64,000 nucleotides of DNA from Galbibacter sp048266365 (GTDB lineage Bacteria; Bacteroidota; Bacteroidia; Flavobacteriales; Flavobacteriaceae), in the NCBI RefSeq assembly GCF_048266365.1, contig NZ_JBLWZP010000003.1, positions 310,001 to 374,000 of the forward strand, in the 5' to 3' direction. This document shows, piece after piece, positions 45,385-53,491 of this stretch. The stretch's first letter is position 1. Every line of letters starts with the position of its first letter. The position numbers and the translations under genes are program-made. Below the pieces are notes generated by a model. It worked only from the letters and a program-made list of their open reading frames with translations. It searched no databases and was not told the origin of the DNA.

Positions 45385-46359
45385 ATGAAAGCAGCAGTAT
45401 TAAAAGAGTTCGGCTCTATTGAAAATTTTGAAATTGTGGATATACCTACACCTAAACCAGGATTCAAGGAAGTTTTGGTCAAGGTCTTTGCAACTTCTGT
45501 AAATCCTTTGGACTACCAGGTACGGCGCGGGGATTATAAAAATGAATTGGAATTACCTGTCATTACAGGTCACGATGTCTCAGGTGAGATCGTAGAGGTT
45601 GGTCCAGGAGTGGAAAACTTTAAAGTCGGTGATGAAGTGTATTATACCCCGGAGATTTTCAACGGACCAGGAAGCTATGCACAATTTCACGTTGCCCACG
45701 AGTCTATTATGGGTTTAAAGCCGAAGAATTTAAGCCATTTGGAAGCTGCAACACTTCCTTTGGCCGCAGGAACAGCTTGGGAGATGCTAGTGACCAGGGC
45801 GCAGCTCAAAATCAACCAATCCATTTTGATTCATGGTGGTGCCGGTGGTGTAGGTATACCGACTATCCAAATAGTCAAAGCTATGGGAGCAATTGTGTAT
45901 ACCACAGCCAGAAAGGCTCATCATAAATTTCTTCTAGAATTGGGCGCTGACCATGTCATTGACTATGAAAATGAAAACTACATCGATGCGATCCAGCAAA
46001 TGACAGACAATAAGGGGGTTGATGTGATCATTGATACCATAGGTGGCAATACACTTTCCGACAGTGGAAAAATACTCAGTCAGATGGGGCAAGTAGTTAC
46101 CATTGTTGATATAGACAAACCCCAGAACCTTATTGAAGCTTGGGGGAAAAATGCCTCCTATCACTTTGTCTTTACCCGACAGAATAGAAATAAATTGGAT
46201 GAGCTGACCAAATTGGTAGAAAACAAAAAGCTAAAGCCTTTTTTAAATAAGGTCTATCCATTGTCTGAAATAGGTAAAGCTCATAGTTTATTAGAATACA
46301 AAACTGGTGATGAAGACTTTTATGGCAAAATAGGAATAGAGATTGAAAAAGAAGTTTAA
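45385..46359 (+). CDS. NADP-dependent oxidoreductase (quinone-reductase-like MDR)
   Basis: 324-residue medium-chain dehydrogenase/reductase. GroES-like half: SVNPLDYQVRRGDYK, TGHDVSGEIVEVGPGVENF, GDEVYYT. Rossmann half: IHGGAGGVGIPTIQIVKAMG, HHKFLLELGADHVIDYEN. No zinc cluster. It is a paralogue of the gene at 43729. A short gene for an NTF2-like protein follows 29 bases later, so the two may be co-transcribed. The physiological substrate is unknown; quinones or alpha,beta-unsaturated carbonyls are typical. Confidence 0.9.
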   Translation: MKAAVLKEFGSIENFEIVDIPTPKPGFKEVLVKVFATSVNPLDYQVRRGDYKNELELPVITGHDVSGEIVEVGPGVENFKVGDEVYYTPEIFNGPGSYAQFHVAHESIMGLKPKNLSHLEAATLPLAAGTAWEMLVTRAQLKINQSILIHGGAGGVGIPTIQIVKAMGAIVYTTARKAHHKFLLELGADHVIDYENENYIDAIQQMTDNKGVDVIIDTIGGNTLSDSGKILSQMGQVVTIVDIDKPQNLIEAWGKNASYHFVFTRQNRNKLDELTKLVENKKLKPFLNKVYPLSEIGKAHSLLEYKTGDEDFYGKIGIEIEKEV

Positions 46360-46388
46360 TTAGAACAGTCATTAAACAAAGATCAGAT

Positions 46389-46718
46389 ATGAGTAACCAG
46401 GATATTTTTATAAAGGCGAACAAAGCTTTGGCAGAAGGAAACTATGATGAATTCATCACGTACTGCACCGAAGATATAAAATGGGAAAACGTCGGTGAAA
46501 TCACCTTCCATGGAAAGGTCGAAATTCTTAAGTACATAAGCTCAACTTATGATGGATTAGTATTTACAACAAAAAATTATATCAAAGAAAAAGATTTCAT
46601 TGTTGAGCTTGGACAGATAGTATTTGAAAAAAACGGCGAATCAAAAAATAGTTCCTTTTGTGACATTTGGAATTTTAAGGATGGCTTGATCCATCAAGTA
46701 ACTTCATTTGTGATTTGA
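46389..46718 (+). CDS. NTF2-like / SnoaL-type small protein
   Basis: 109-residue single-domain NTF2-like fold: ANKALAEGNYDEFITYCTEDIKWENVG as the cone helix and first strand, FHGKVEILKYISS, then the strands FIVELGQIVFEKNG and SSFCDIWNFKDGLI. These proteins bind small ligands or act as isomerases, and no catalytic residues stand out. A hairpin terminator follows at 46745. Confidence 0.82.
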   Translation: MSNQDIFIKANKALAEGNYDEFITYCTEDIKWENVGEITFHGKVEILKYISSTYDGLVFTTKNYIKEKDFIVELGQIVFEKNGESKNSSFCDIWNFKDGLIHQVTSFVI

Positions 46719-46744
46719 GAAATCTTGATAAAAAACTATCTCTT

Positions 46745-46773
46745 CAAAACCCTTGATTGAATCAGGGGCTTTG
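46745..46773 (+). terminator. Hairpin terminator after the NTF2-like gene
   Basis: CAAAACCCTTGATT and AATCAGGGGCTTTG pair with one mismatch and one wobble, followed by TTCCTTTTC. It closes the oxidoreductase/NTF2-like transcription unit. Confidence 0.55.
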
Positions 46774-46996
46774 TTCCTTTTCAGGAAAATTATACAGGGT
46801 TGAAAAAGTCATACAACCTGTAAGAAATCAGCTTTACTGTCTGTATTTCAAGTACAGTAAAGAAAAAAAGTAATACTGGATGATATAGACCTCGATACTG
46901 CTGAAGAGCTTGCTGTGTTAGGAAGATTTCAAAACAATGGATAATAATAGCTTTTATGGTTGCCCATAAGATCCGGAGATGGTTAATCCAGCTTTT

Positions 46997-47923
46997 TCAA
47001 ATAAACAGTTTCAATTTGGATCCTAACACGTTGAAATACTTCTCTTTCATAGCATCCGAAAGAAATGAGATTTCTATCAACGCTTTCCATTTTGGTGTGG
47101 CTTTTTCCATTTGTTCAAGGATCACCGCAATTATTTTTTCGCTTAATTGCAATCGCTCTTTCGCATAATAGTCTATAAAGTCAGAAGCGTTCAAATTACT
47201 TTTTTTGCCTTTAAGGTGCAATGCAATTTCCTCTTCGGGATTTTTTATGGCAATTGAAGAATTCAATAGGTCGTAAGTCGGCGTTAAGGTGGTTTTTCCG
47301 TTTTTTGTAATCAGGGAAAAGTTTTTTAAATGCATGTCCTCGTTCCCGGTCACAAAACAGAAAATGATCCGCTTGAAAAAATCTGCTTTTTCAATAGCCG
47401 GGAACGAACAAAATTCTTCGATCACCTGAACTAATTTTTCCATGGTAAAACGGTATTTTGTATCCCTTGTATTTCCGGTCAATTGCGCAAAATCTTCTGT
47501 AGCATATTTTTTTCCCTTACCATAACGATCAAAACGTTTTATAAAATATGACAGACTGCCATCTTTGGCGTATAGCATCCCATGAGAGGGTACATCCAGA
47601 CCAAATACTTTGGCCATGCGCATGGTCAGGTCTTCATTTTCAGGCAACTCAGGAAATAAATCGTTTTGAGGTTTTATGATATAGGTTCCAAATTGGTCTA
47701 CAATTTTAAATTCTTGACCAACCACAGAAACTGTAGCGCTTAATTTAGGCTGCACCCCCTGGATGGATAGCATCTTTGCCCTGTTTACAGCTTCTTGTCT
47801 TAATTCAGTAGCAGTATAAGGCAAATCATTTAGATGGCTTAACTTGGGCGAAATCATTTTAAGTCCTCTCTCGCTGTATTTGGCCGTACCGCATAATTCG
47901 TATGTGATGGGACACCTATTCAT
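46997..47923 (-). CDS. hipT: HipT-type toxin kinase (HipA C-terminal kinase domain)
   Basis: 308-residue serine/threonine kinase of the HipA fold without the HipA N-terminal subdomain, the hallmark of HipT. The Gly-rich loop reads MLSIQGVQPKLS with Ser53, the likely autophosphorylation position. The catalytic motif is GNEDMHLKNFSL (Asp196) and the metal-binding motif is TPTYDLLNSS (Asp218). HipT of HipBST systems phosphorylates tryptophanyl-tRNA synthetase. Here the target is inferred only. The start overlaps the hipS end by 8 bases; order is hipB-hipS-hipT. Confidence 0.87.
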   Translation of the reverse strand: MNRCPITYELCGTAKYSERGLKMISPKLSHLNDLPYTATELRQEAVNRAKMLSIQGVQPKLSATVSVVGQEFKIVDQFGTYIIKPQNDLFPELPENEDLTMRMAKVFGLDVPSHGMLYAKDGSLSYFIKRFDRYGKGKKYATEDFAQLTGNTRDTKYRFTMEKLVQVIEEFCSFPAIEKADFFKRIIFCFVTGNEDMHLKNFSLITKNGKTTLTPTYDLLNSSIAIKNPEEEIALHLKGKKSNLNASDFIDYYAKERLQLSEKIIAVILEQMEKATPKWKALIEISFLSDAMKEKYFNVLGSKLKLFI

Positions 47924-48230
47924 CTTCCATGGATTTAACGGTTACTGCACCTACCAAATCAGCTCCCGTTGTCACTAATTGTGAGAAATAATCCTGCTGA
48001 TCAATTTTAGCAATTCTCAGTAATCCCTCCAACATAATACCCTCAGGTAACAACCCTTCAAAAAAGGGGGGAAATGATTTATAACTGTAATTTTCACCAC
48101 TAACCGGCATGGTCAATGAGATAGCTTCTCCCTCGTTGTTATTATCATACTCAAAATGATATTCGGTCGGGGAAACTTCTGTGAGCACGCCTGCCCTTTT
48201 TCCATGAACATAGACAACAGCTTTTCTCAT
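47916..48230 (-). CDS. hipS: HipS-type antitoxin (HipA N-terminal subdomain)
   Basis: 104-residue protein corresponding to the HipA N-terminal subdomain: VYVHGKRAGVLTEVSPTEY, FEYDNNNEGEAISLTMPV, FPPFFEGLLPEGIMLEGLL. In HipBST systems this separate piece is the true antitoxin, while HipB represses and boosts. It is followed by the kinase with overlap, and preceded by hipB with a 4-base overlap, so all three are co-translated. Complete length. Confidence 0.85.
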   Translation of the reverse strand: MRKAVVYVHGKRAGVLTEVSPTEYHFEYDNNNEGEAISLTMPVSGENYSYKSFPPFFEGLLPEGIMLEGLLRIAKIDQQDYFSQLVTTGADLVGAVTVKSMEDE

Positions 48231-48442
48231 ACGTATTTAATCATTGGACTTTTAAATTCCACTTTAATGTTCAAAACCTGGAGCACTGCCAAGAGATTAT
48301 TCCAACGAATAGTTTTCTTATTTTTTTCAATATCAAAAATAGTGGTCTTCCCAACTCCGGCTAAATTGGCCAATTCGAGCTGTGTAAGCCCTGCTTTTTT
48401 TCGATGATCTTTCACCAGAAAACCCAAATCAAAATCACTCAT
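48227..48442 (-). CDS. hipB: HipB-type helix-turn-helix repressor
   Basis: 71-residue protein, essentially one XRE helix-turn-helix (DLGFLVKDHRKKAGLTQLEL, GVGKTTIFDIEKNKKTI). As in HipB proteins, it would dimerise, bind operators upstream and recruit HipT/HipS. An AT-rich segment with several TAC/GTA blocks (48450-48540: TTTTTACTGCTTAGACAGTAAAAA and a second ACTGTTATAGCGGTAAAA) lies just upstream and is a candidate operator pair. Confidence 0.85.
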   Translation of the reverse strand: MSDFDLGFLVKDHRKKAGLTQLELANLAGVGKTTIFDIEKNKKTIRWNNLLAVLQVLNIKVEFKSPMIKYV

Positions 48443-48444
48443 TT

Positions 48445-48537
48445 TTTACTGCTTAGACAGTAAAAATACGTAATTTAATGATGTGAATATGTGTAAAAAG
48501 TAAAAAAGGCACTATTTTACTGTTATAGCGGTAAAAT
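48445..48537. promoter_or_regulatory. Candidate HipB operators upstream of hipBST
   Basis: Two imperfect inverted repeats: TTTTTACTG-CTTAGA-CAGTAAAAA at about 48445-48468 (perfect 9-base arms) and TTTTACTGTTATAGCGGTAAAA at about 48515-48536 (TTTTAC/GTAAAA arms). Both share the TTTTACTG half-site, as expected for repeated operators of a HipB-like regulator. Confidence 0.6.
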
Positions 48538-48689
48538 AAAGGGATATAGGAGTGGAAGATGGAACAATAACCAAAATTAACCCTGTGATTACCGCTATGA
48601 CAGTAATTATGGCAAATTCAATATAGTATGATTGATGGCCTTCTGATGCTGTGAATAGATTTGGCAAACCATGGCAAGAAATCCAATAC

Positions 48690-48959
48690 CCGTTCTCTTC
48701 GTAATCCTACGGCAATGTACATGGTCTTGTTGATGACCTTGGAGTTTTCACGAATCTTGAATACAATACCGTCCATCCAGGTAATTAAATACACAGGCTC
48801 TAGTGGTCTGTTTTGCCATGCAACGATATCATTAGTGACCCTGTCCGTTATACGCGATATGGTAGATGTGGATACATCAAAATTGTATACTTCGCGGATC
48901 TGCTCTTCTATATCAGAATTACTCATACCCTTTGCATAGAGGCTGATAATCTTTTCTAA
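48690..48959 (-). pseudogene. IS256-family transposase fragment
   Basis: Minus-strand coding from about 48959 to 48690 encodes LEKIISLYAKGMSNSDIEEQ, STISRITDRVTNDIVAWQNR, YLITWMDGIVFKIRENSKVI and NKTMYIAVGLRR, the DDE-region start of IS256-type (mutator) transposases, with the first catalytic Asp in WMDGIVF. The homology stops after GLRR, where the frame runs on without resemblance. Both ends are lost, so it is a dead fragment. Its right edge abuts an AlbA_2 fragment on the other strand. Confidence 0.85.
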
Positions 48960-49317
48960 TGGACAAGGTGGTACGCTAGTAATGGGTGTAACTGATGATT
49001 TGGAAGTAATTGGTTTAGAAAATGATTTTAAAACACTTAGTAGTGGAACTAAAGACGAATTCGAATTACATCTTAGAAATTTAGTGAATCGCGCCTATGG
49101 AATTGAATTTGCAACCAACAATCTGACGGTATCATTTCCGGAAGTCAATGAAATTGAAATTTGTGTTGTTGATATTAAACAGGGGTTAAGACCTTTATAT
49201 ACAGAAGTGACCGATAAAAACGGAAATAAGAGTAAAAAACTTTATGTAAGAAGAGGAAACTCATCGCAGGAAATTGATATTACAGAAGCAGCACAATATA
49301 TCAATCAAAGATTTTAA
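48958..49317 (+). pseudogene. AlbA_2 domain fragment fused to an IS256 end
   Basis: Encodes NGQGGTLVMGVTDDLEVIG, LENDFKTLSSGTKDEFELHL, then VDIKQGLRPLYTEV and KLYVRRGNSSQEIDITEA, ending INQRF. This is the second half of an AlbA_2 domain with its natural C-terminus. The expected N-terminal half is replaced by the IS256 fragment at 48958, so the gene was truncated by an insertion and later deletion. Confidence 0.75.
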
Positions 49318-49406
49318 AATTATACAGGAGCTCTTAATTCAAACCTAGATTCCAAAAGCGACATTAATCTTAGTGTTATTTATACACTTAATTTAAAAAG
49401 TATTTT

Positions 49407-49414
49407 TATATTTG
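49407..49414 (+). promoter_or_regulatory. Candidate -7 element of the GH2 gene
   Basis: TATATTTG matches TAnnTTTG, 58 bases before the start codon. No clear -33 box. Confidence 0.4.
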
Positions 49415-49472
49415 ACTTAACTGCTGTTTTACAATGATTTGAATAGCAACAGTTAACTCTAATATAACATAG

Positions 49473-51899
49473 ATGAACAGCTCCATAAAAATTTTTCATT
49501 TAGCTCTAATACTTTTGATCACCGGATATATCGACGTAAACGCTCAGTCGGTGGAAAACCATGGCAGGAAACAACTTTTCGATGACCACTGGAAGTTTTT
49601 TCTGGGCGATGAACCTCAGGCTAATGCCATTAATTTCGATGATAAATCTTGGCGGGACGTCAATTTACCCCATGACTGGAGCATTGAGGGGGAATTCGAT
49701 CCTTCTCACCAAACCGGCACTGACGGGGGGTATTTACCGGCAGGAGTTGGTTGGTACCGGAAAACGTTTACTTTACCTGATAACTCGAGAGACAAACATA
49801 TTTCCATTTATTTTGAAGGAGTATACATGAACTCTGAAGTTTTTATCAATGGAGAATCACTAGGCGTTTATCCTTACGGCTATTCATCTTTCAGTTACGA
49901 CCTTACTCCTTATCTGGATCCCAGCAAAAAAAATGTTCTTTCCGTACGTGTGGACAATTCGAAACAAATAAATTCCCGATGGTATAGCGGCTCTGGCATC
50001 TACCGCCATGTCTGGCTTATAGTTACCGATAACATCCACGTTGCACAATGGGGTGTGGGAATTACCACACCACGGGTGACTTCCCAAGCAGCAACGGTCC
50101 AAATTAATACACGGGTAAAGAACGAAACAAACAGCCCCCAAAGCATTCGTCTGAGAACAACACTCTCAAGTCCTGACAACCGTAAGACGGAAAGCGATTT
50201 TATCAGTGTAGAACTTGCCGCCAATAGTGAAAAAGAAATCAAGCAGGCCATAAACGTTTCAAACCCACAATTGTGGTCGCCAGACTTCCCCCATCTATAC
50301 CAGGCTTCAACGCAAATCGTTAAAGGTGATAAACCCATTGATGAGGTGACCACAACATTCGGCATTCGTTCCCTGGCATTTACCGCTGAAAATGGGTTCC
50401 AACTCAATGGAAAAACCATAAAACTCAATGGAGGTTGTGTACATCACGACAATGGTTGCCTTGGAGCCGCAGCTTATGACCGAGCAGAAGAACGGAAGGT
50501 GGAGCTGCTTAAATCAGCGGGGTTCAACGCCATTAGAACGGCTCATAATCCCCCGTCGGAAGCTTTTCTGGATGCCTGTGACAGGCTCGGGATAATGGTG
50601 ATCGACGAGGTGTTTGATGGCTGGAGAACACAGAAGACACCATACGACTATGCCATGTATTTTGACGATTGGTGGCAGCGAGATACCGAAGCCATGGTAA
50701 AACGCGACCGGAATCACCCTTCGGTGATCATGTGGAGTATTGGTAACGAAATTATAGAACGAAAGGAACCTCAGGCGGTAGAAACGGCCAAAAAACTTTC
50801 GAACTATGTAAAACGAATTGATTCGACCCGCCCTGTAACCTCCGGCATGACGACTTGGGATGAGGATTGGGAGATTTTCGATCCCTTGATGGCGGTACAC
50901 GATGTAGCGGGATATAATTACCAGTTGCACCGTGCACCATCCGACCATGAAAGGGTACCATCGCGGATTATTGTGCAAACAGAATCCTTTCCCAGGGATG
51001 CTTTTGCCAACTGGAAACTCGTACAGGATCACAATTACATCATTGGCGACTTTGTATGGACGGCTATGGACTATCTAGGCGAATCGGGTATCGGTCGCTG
51101 GTATTATTCCGGTGATATACCAGGGGAACACTGGGAAAGGGACATGTTTCCCTGGCATGGTGCTTATTGTGGGGATATTGATCTAACGGGATGGAGAAAA
51201 CCGATCTCCCATTACAGGAGTATGTTGTACAACGGTAGCGAAAAGCTATATATGGCGGTTCGTGAACCAGAGCCCGAATCCCGGGAGATAAAAGAAACCC
51301 TTTGGTCGGTATGGCCTACATGGGAGAGTTGGACATGGCCCGGTCATGAAGGGAAGGACATCCAGGTAGAGGTCTATTCCAGATATCCTGAAGTCCGGTT
51401 GTATCTGAACAATCAGTTGGTTGAAGAAAAACCTACTACAGTGGAAGAACAATTCAAGGCTACATTTACCATTCCCTATTCTCCAGGAGAAATAAGAGCG
51501 GTGGGGATGCTGGAAGGGAAACAAATGGAATCTGTGGTTTTGACTACGGCAGGCGATGCTTCTAAGATAAAACTGACACCCGATCGCACAACCATCCAAT
51601 CCAATGGACAGGATTTGTCATATGTTTCTGTTGAAATAACTGATGTTAAAGGCAGGCTCTTACCTCATGCTGAAAACAGGCTGCAATTTAAAGTTGAAGG
51701 CCCCGGTGAGATAATCGGAGTGGATAATGCCAATATTAAGGACACAGATCCATATACCGGAAATACACGCAAAGCGTGGCACGGCAGAGCACTAGTTGTG
51801 GTCAAGAGTACTCATAAGGATGGAAGTATCCGCTTGACAGTCAATTCTCCTGGTTTACCGGAAGCAATCGTAACTATTAATACTCTAAGTGATCAATAA
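49473..51899 (+). CDS. GH2 family glycoside hydrolase, beta-galactosidase-like (DUF4982)
   Basis: 808-residue secreted enzyme (signal peptide, cleavage after VNAQ). Domains in order: sugar-binding jelly roll (about 30-200, ending GSGIYRHVWL), GH2 immunoglobulin (about 205-300), TIM barrel (about 300-600), DUF4982 (about 610-690) and a final Ig-like domain. Acid/base is Glu426 in WSIGNEIIER and nucleophile Glu504 in QTESFPRD. The barrel start KLNGGCVHHDNGCLG is typical of beta-galactosidase-like GH2. The likely reaction is release of beta-galactose or a related sugar; the true substrate is unknown. It is monocistronic with no susCD nearby. Confidence 0.92.
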   Translation: MNSSIKIFHLALILLITGYIDVNAQSVENHGRKQLFDDHWKFFLGDEPQANAINFDDKSWRDVNLPHDWSIEGEFDPSHQTGTDGGYLPAGVGWYRKTFTLPDNSRDKHISIYFEGVYMNSEVFINGESLGVYPYGYSSFSYDLTPYLDPSKKNVLSVRVDNSKQINSRWYSGSGIYRHVWLIVTDNIHVAQWGVGITTPRVTSQAATVQINTRVKNETNSPQSIRLRTTLSSPDNRKTESDFISVELAANSEKEIKQAINVSNPQLWSPDFPHLYQASTQIVKGDKPIDEVTTTFGIRSLAFTAENGFQLNGKTIKLNGGCVHHDNGCLGAAAYDRAEERKVELLKSAGFNAIRTAHNPPSEAFLDACDRLGIMVIDEVFDGWRTQKTPYDYAMYFDDWWQRDTEAMVKRDRNHPSVIMWSIGNEIIERKEPQAVETAKKLSNYVKRIDSTRPVTSGMTTWDEDWEIFDPLMAVHDVAGYNYQLHRAPSDHERVPSRIIVQTESFPRDAFANWKLVQDHNYIIGDFVWTAMDYLGESGIGRWYYSGDIPGEHWERDMFPWHGAYCGDIDLTGWRKPISHYRSMLYNGSEKLYMAVREPEPESREIKETLWSVWPTWESWTWPGHEGKDIQVEVYSRYPEVRLYLNNQLVEEKPTTVEEQFKATFTIPYSPGEIRAVGMLEGKQMESVVLTTAGDASKIKLTPDRTTIQSNGQDLSYVSVEITDVKGRLLPHAENRLQFKVEGPGEIIGVDNANIKDTDPYTGNTRKAWHGRALVVVKSTHKDGSIRLTVNSPGLPEAIVTINTLSDQ

Positions 51900-52596
51900 A
51901 TATTATAAGGTATCCAAATTTCACGAACAATAAGATATCGTACTCATTTACTTGGTTTCAAAGATGATCATGGAGAGGAATATCGGTTAACACCATAATA
52001 TAGGGGTTGAGCTGGAGTTATTGAGCATAAGAAGCTGTATTGGTTATCAGTAGGATTAAAAGCCAATAAGAAACGGTTTTTTATTGTTTTAGTATTTCAA
52101 AAGTAATTCATTTCAATAGAGTGCTGTTAAAATATAAATTAGACATCCATCTAAAATTAATAAAATTCTTGATCTCTTGTTTTTAGCTGATTTTTCCTCC
52201 ATTTTCTGTCGTGAACTAAGACCAACTTTACTATTTTAGTGATTTGATTATTACTTAGTTGACTTATGCCCGTACAACTGATTTTCGACCCCGAAAAAGA
52301 AAAATCGCTTCAATGTCCATTTACTTTCTTTATAAAATCCAATTCAGATAAGAATACAAAAGCCCAATACGAGCCCTATTCAAAAAAAACCTGAATAGCA
52401 TTTATGTGAAGGACTACGACCAATATAGCTTGGATACATTAACCTTATTGACAGTTGAAGACCTGAAAATAGAAGAGAAAAATTTAAATATCTAGAGAGG
52501 AATACTTTATATAGAATGAGCGGTGTGGTAATTAAAATATTTGCTTCTTGGTTTTCGATGTTCTATCTTAACTACAACTAAAACCTTATACATATT
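51900..52596. other. Intergenic region with a broken small frame
   Basis: About 700 bases. A small frame starts at 52266 (MPVQLIFDPEKEKSLQCPFT...) and stops at 52392. The +2 frame then stays open from 52352 to 52495 with protein-like sequence (LFKKNLNSIYVKDYDQYSLD, TLTLLTVEDLKIEE). This suggests one small gene split by a frameshift; family unknown. Nothing else recognised. Confidence 0.35.
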
Positions 52597-53007
52597 ATGT
52601 GTGAAATTTCAGATCAAATAAAGCTTTGCACTTGCACTGATAGAAATATTGAGGAACTCGACGATTATTGGGTATTATATCGATTACAGGATCCCGGTGA
52701 TTATATTACAGTTGTCGACGGTATACTAATACCTGAATTTTCCACCAATAAAAAGACCGAAAAAATAAACATAGAACAATTGTTAAAGTTACTAAACTCC
52801 AACAGTATTTTTGACAAGCCTATCCCCTTATTTAAGGATGATATTTTATCCATTCGTTTGCTTAACCCAAATAATTTCACGAGTATAGAATATCAATTTA
52901 AGTTTACGGGAAAAGCGTGGAAAAACATCCCTTTGGATGACATATCAATTTATATGAATGGAAAGGGGTCTAGTGGTAAAGTTTTAAATGGAATTAAACT
53001 GAAATAA
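52597..53007 (+). CDS. Hypothetical protein
   Basis: 136-residue soluble protein without signal or membrane segment. It begins MCEISDQIKLCTCTDRNIEE, with three Cys in the first 14 residues (C2, C12, C14) that might bind a metal. The rest alternates strands and helices (YWVLYRLQDPGDYITVVDG, IEQLLKLLNSNS). I do not recognise the family. It sits 145 bases before the MazG-like gene, and a promoter-like box lies in between. It is therefore probably an independent unit, though it may belong to the same locus. Confidence 0.6.
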   Translation: MCEISDQIKLCTCTDRNIEELDDYWVLYRLQDPGDYITVVDGILIPEFSTNKKTEKINIEQLLKLLNSNSIFDKPIPLFKDDILSIRLLNPNNFTSIEYQFKFTGKAWKNIPLDDISIYMNGKGSSGKVLNGIKLK

Positions 53008-53107
53008 ATTTTATAAATCTATCAAATCATCAGAGGAACGGCGACCACAGTTCAAATGAAGGGAGTTGATAAAAGTGTATCAGACTGTCCTCTTGATGAA
53101 AAAAGAT

Positions 53108-53115
53108 TATATTTG
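53108..53115 (+). promoter_or_regulatory. Candidate -7 element of the MazG/helicase operon
   Basis: TATATTTG matches TAnnTTTG, 37 bases before the ATG at 53153. Its position supports that ATG over an upstream in-frame start that would overlap the promoter. The -33 element is unclear. Confidence 0.45.
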
Positions 53116-53152
53116 GAAAGCAAGCACAATTGATTCAAGCAAAGTAATTAGC

Positions 53153-53491
53153 ATGAGCGAAATTAAAGAAATAATAGACACATTAATTGAATTCAGAAAT
53201 GCTAGAGATTGGAAGCAATTTCATGACTCTAAAAATTTGGCAATAGCTATTGGAATAGAAGCTTCAGAACTAAATGAATTGTTTCTATGGAAAAATGCAG
53301 AAGAATCCGAGATGGTAGATCAGGAACGCATAAAAGAAGAACTTGCAGATGTTCTCTGCTTTGCCTTTTTAATGGCCGAAAAACACGGTTTTGATGTTAA
53401 GGAGATTATACTTGAAAAGATTAAAAAAAACAATCAAAAGTACCCGGTAGACAAAGCAAAAGGAACTGCTAAAAAATATAATGAATTATGA
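53153..53491 (+). CDS. MazG-like nucleotide pyrophosphohydrolase
   Basis: 112-residue all-alpha NTP pyrophosphatase (MazG/dCTPase-like). I chose the ATG at 53153 because family homology starts there and a promoter-like box precedes it. The metal-binding E-x-x-E motifs are EASELNELFLW (helix 2) and IKEELADVLCFAF (helix 3), then EKIKKNNQKYPV. It hydrolyses nucleoside triphosphates to the monophosphate, a house-cleaning or anti-phage activity in related proteins. It overlaps the helicase gene by four bases (ATGA), so the two are produced together. Confidence 0.88.
   Translation: MSEIKEIIDTLIEFRNARDWKQFHDSKNLAIAIGIEASELNELFLWKNAEESEMVDQERIKEELADVLCFAFLMAEKHGFDVKEIILEKIKKNNQKYPVDKAKGTAKKYNEL

Noticed and set aside
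48618..48690. Continuation of the IS256 fragment frame after GLRR
   Set aside because: The frame stays open but no longer matches the transposase, so I end the remnant at about 48690.
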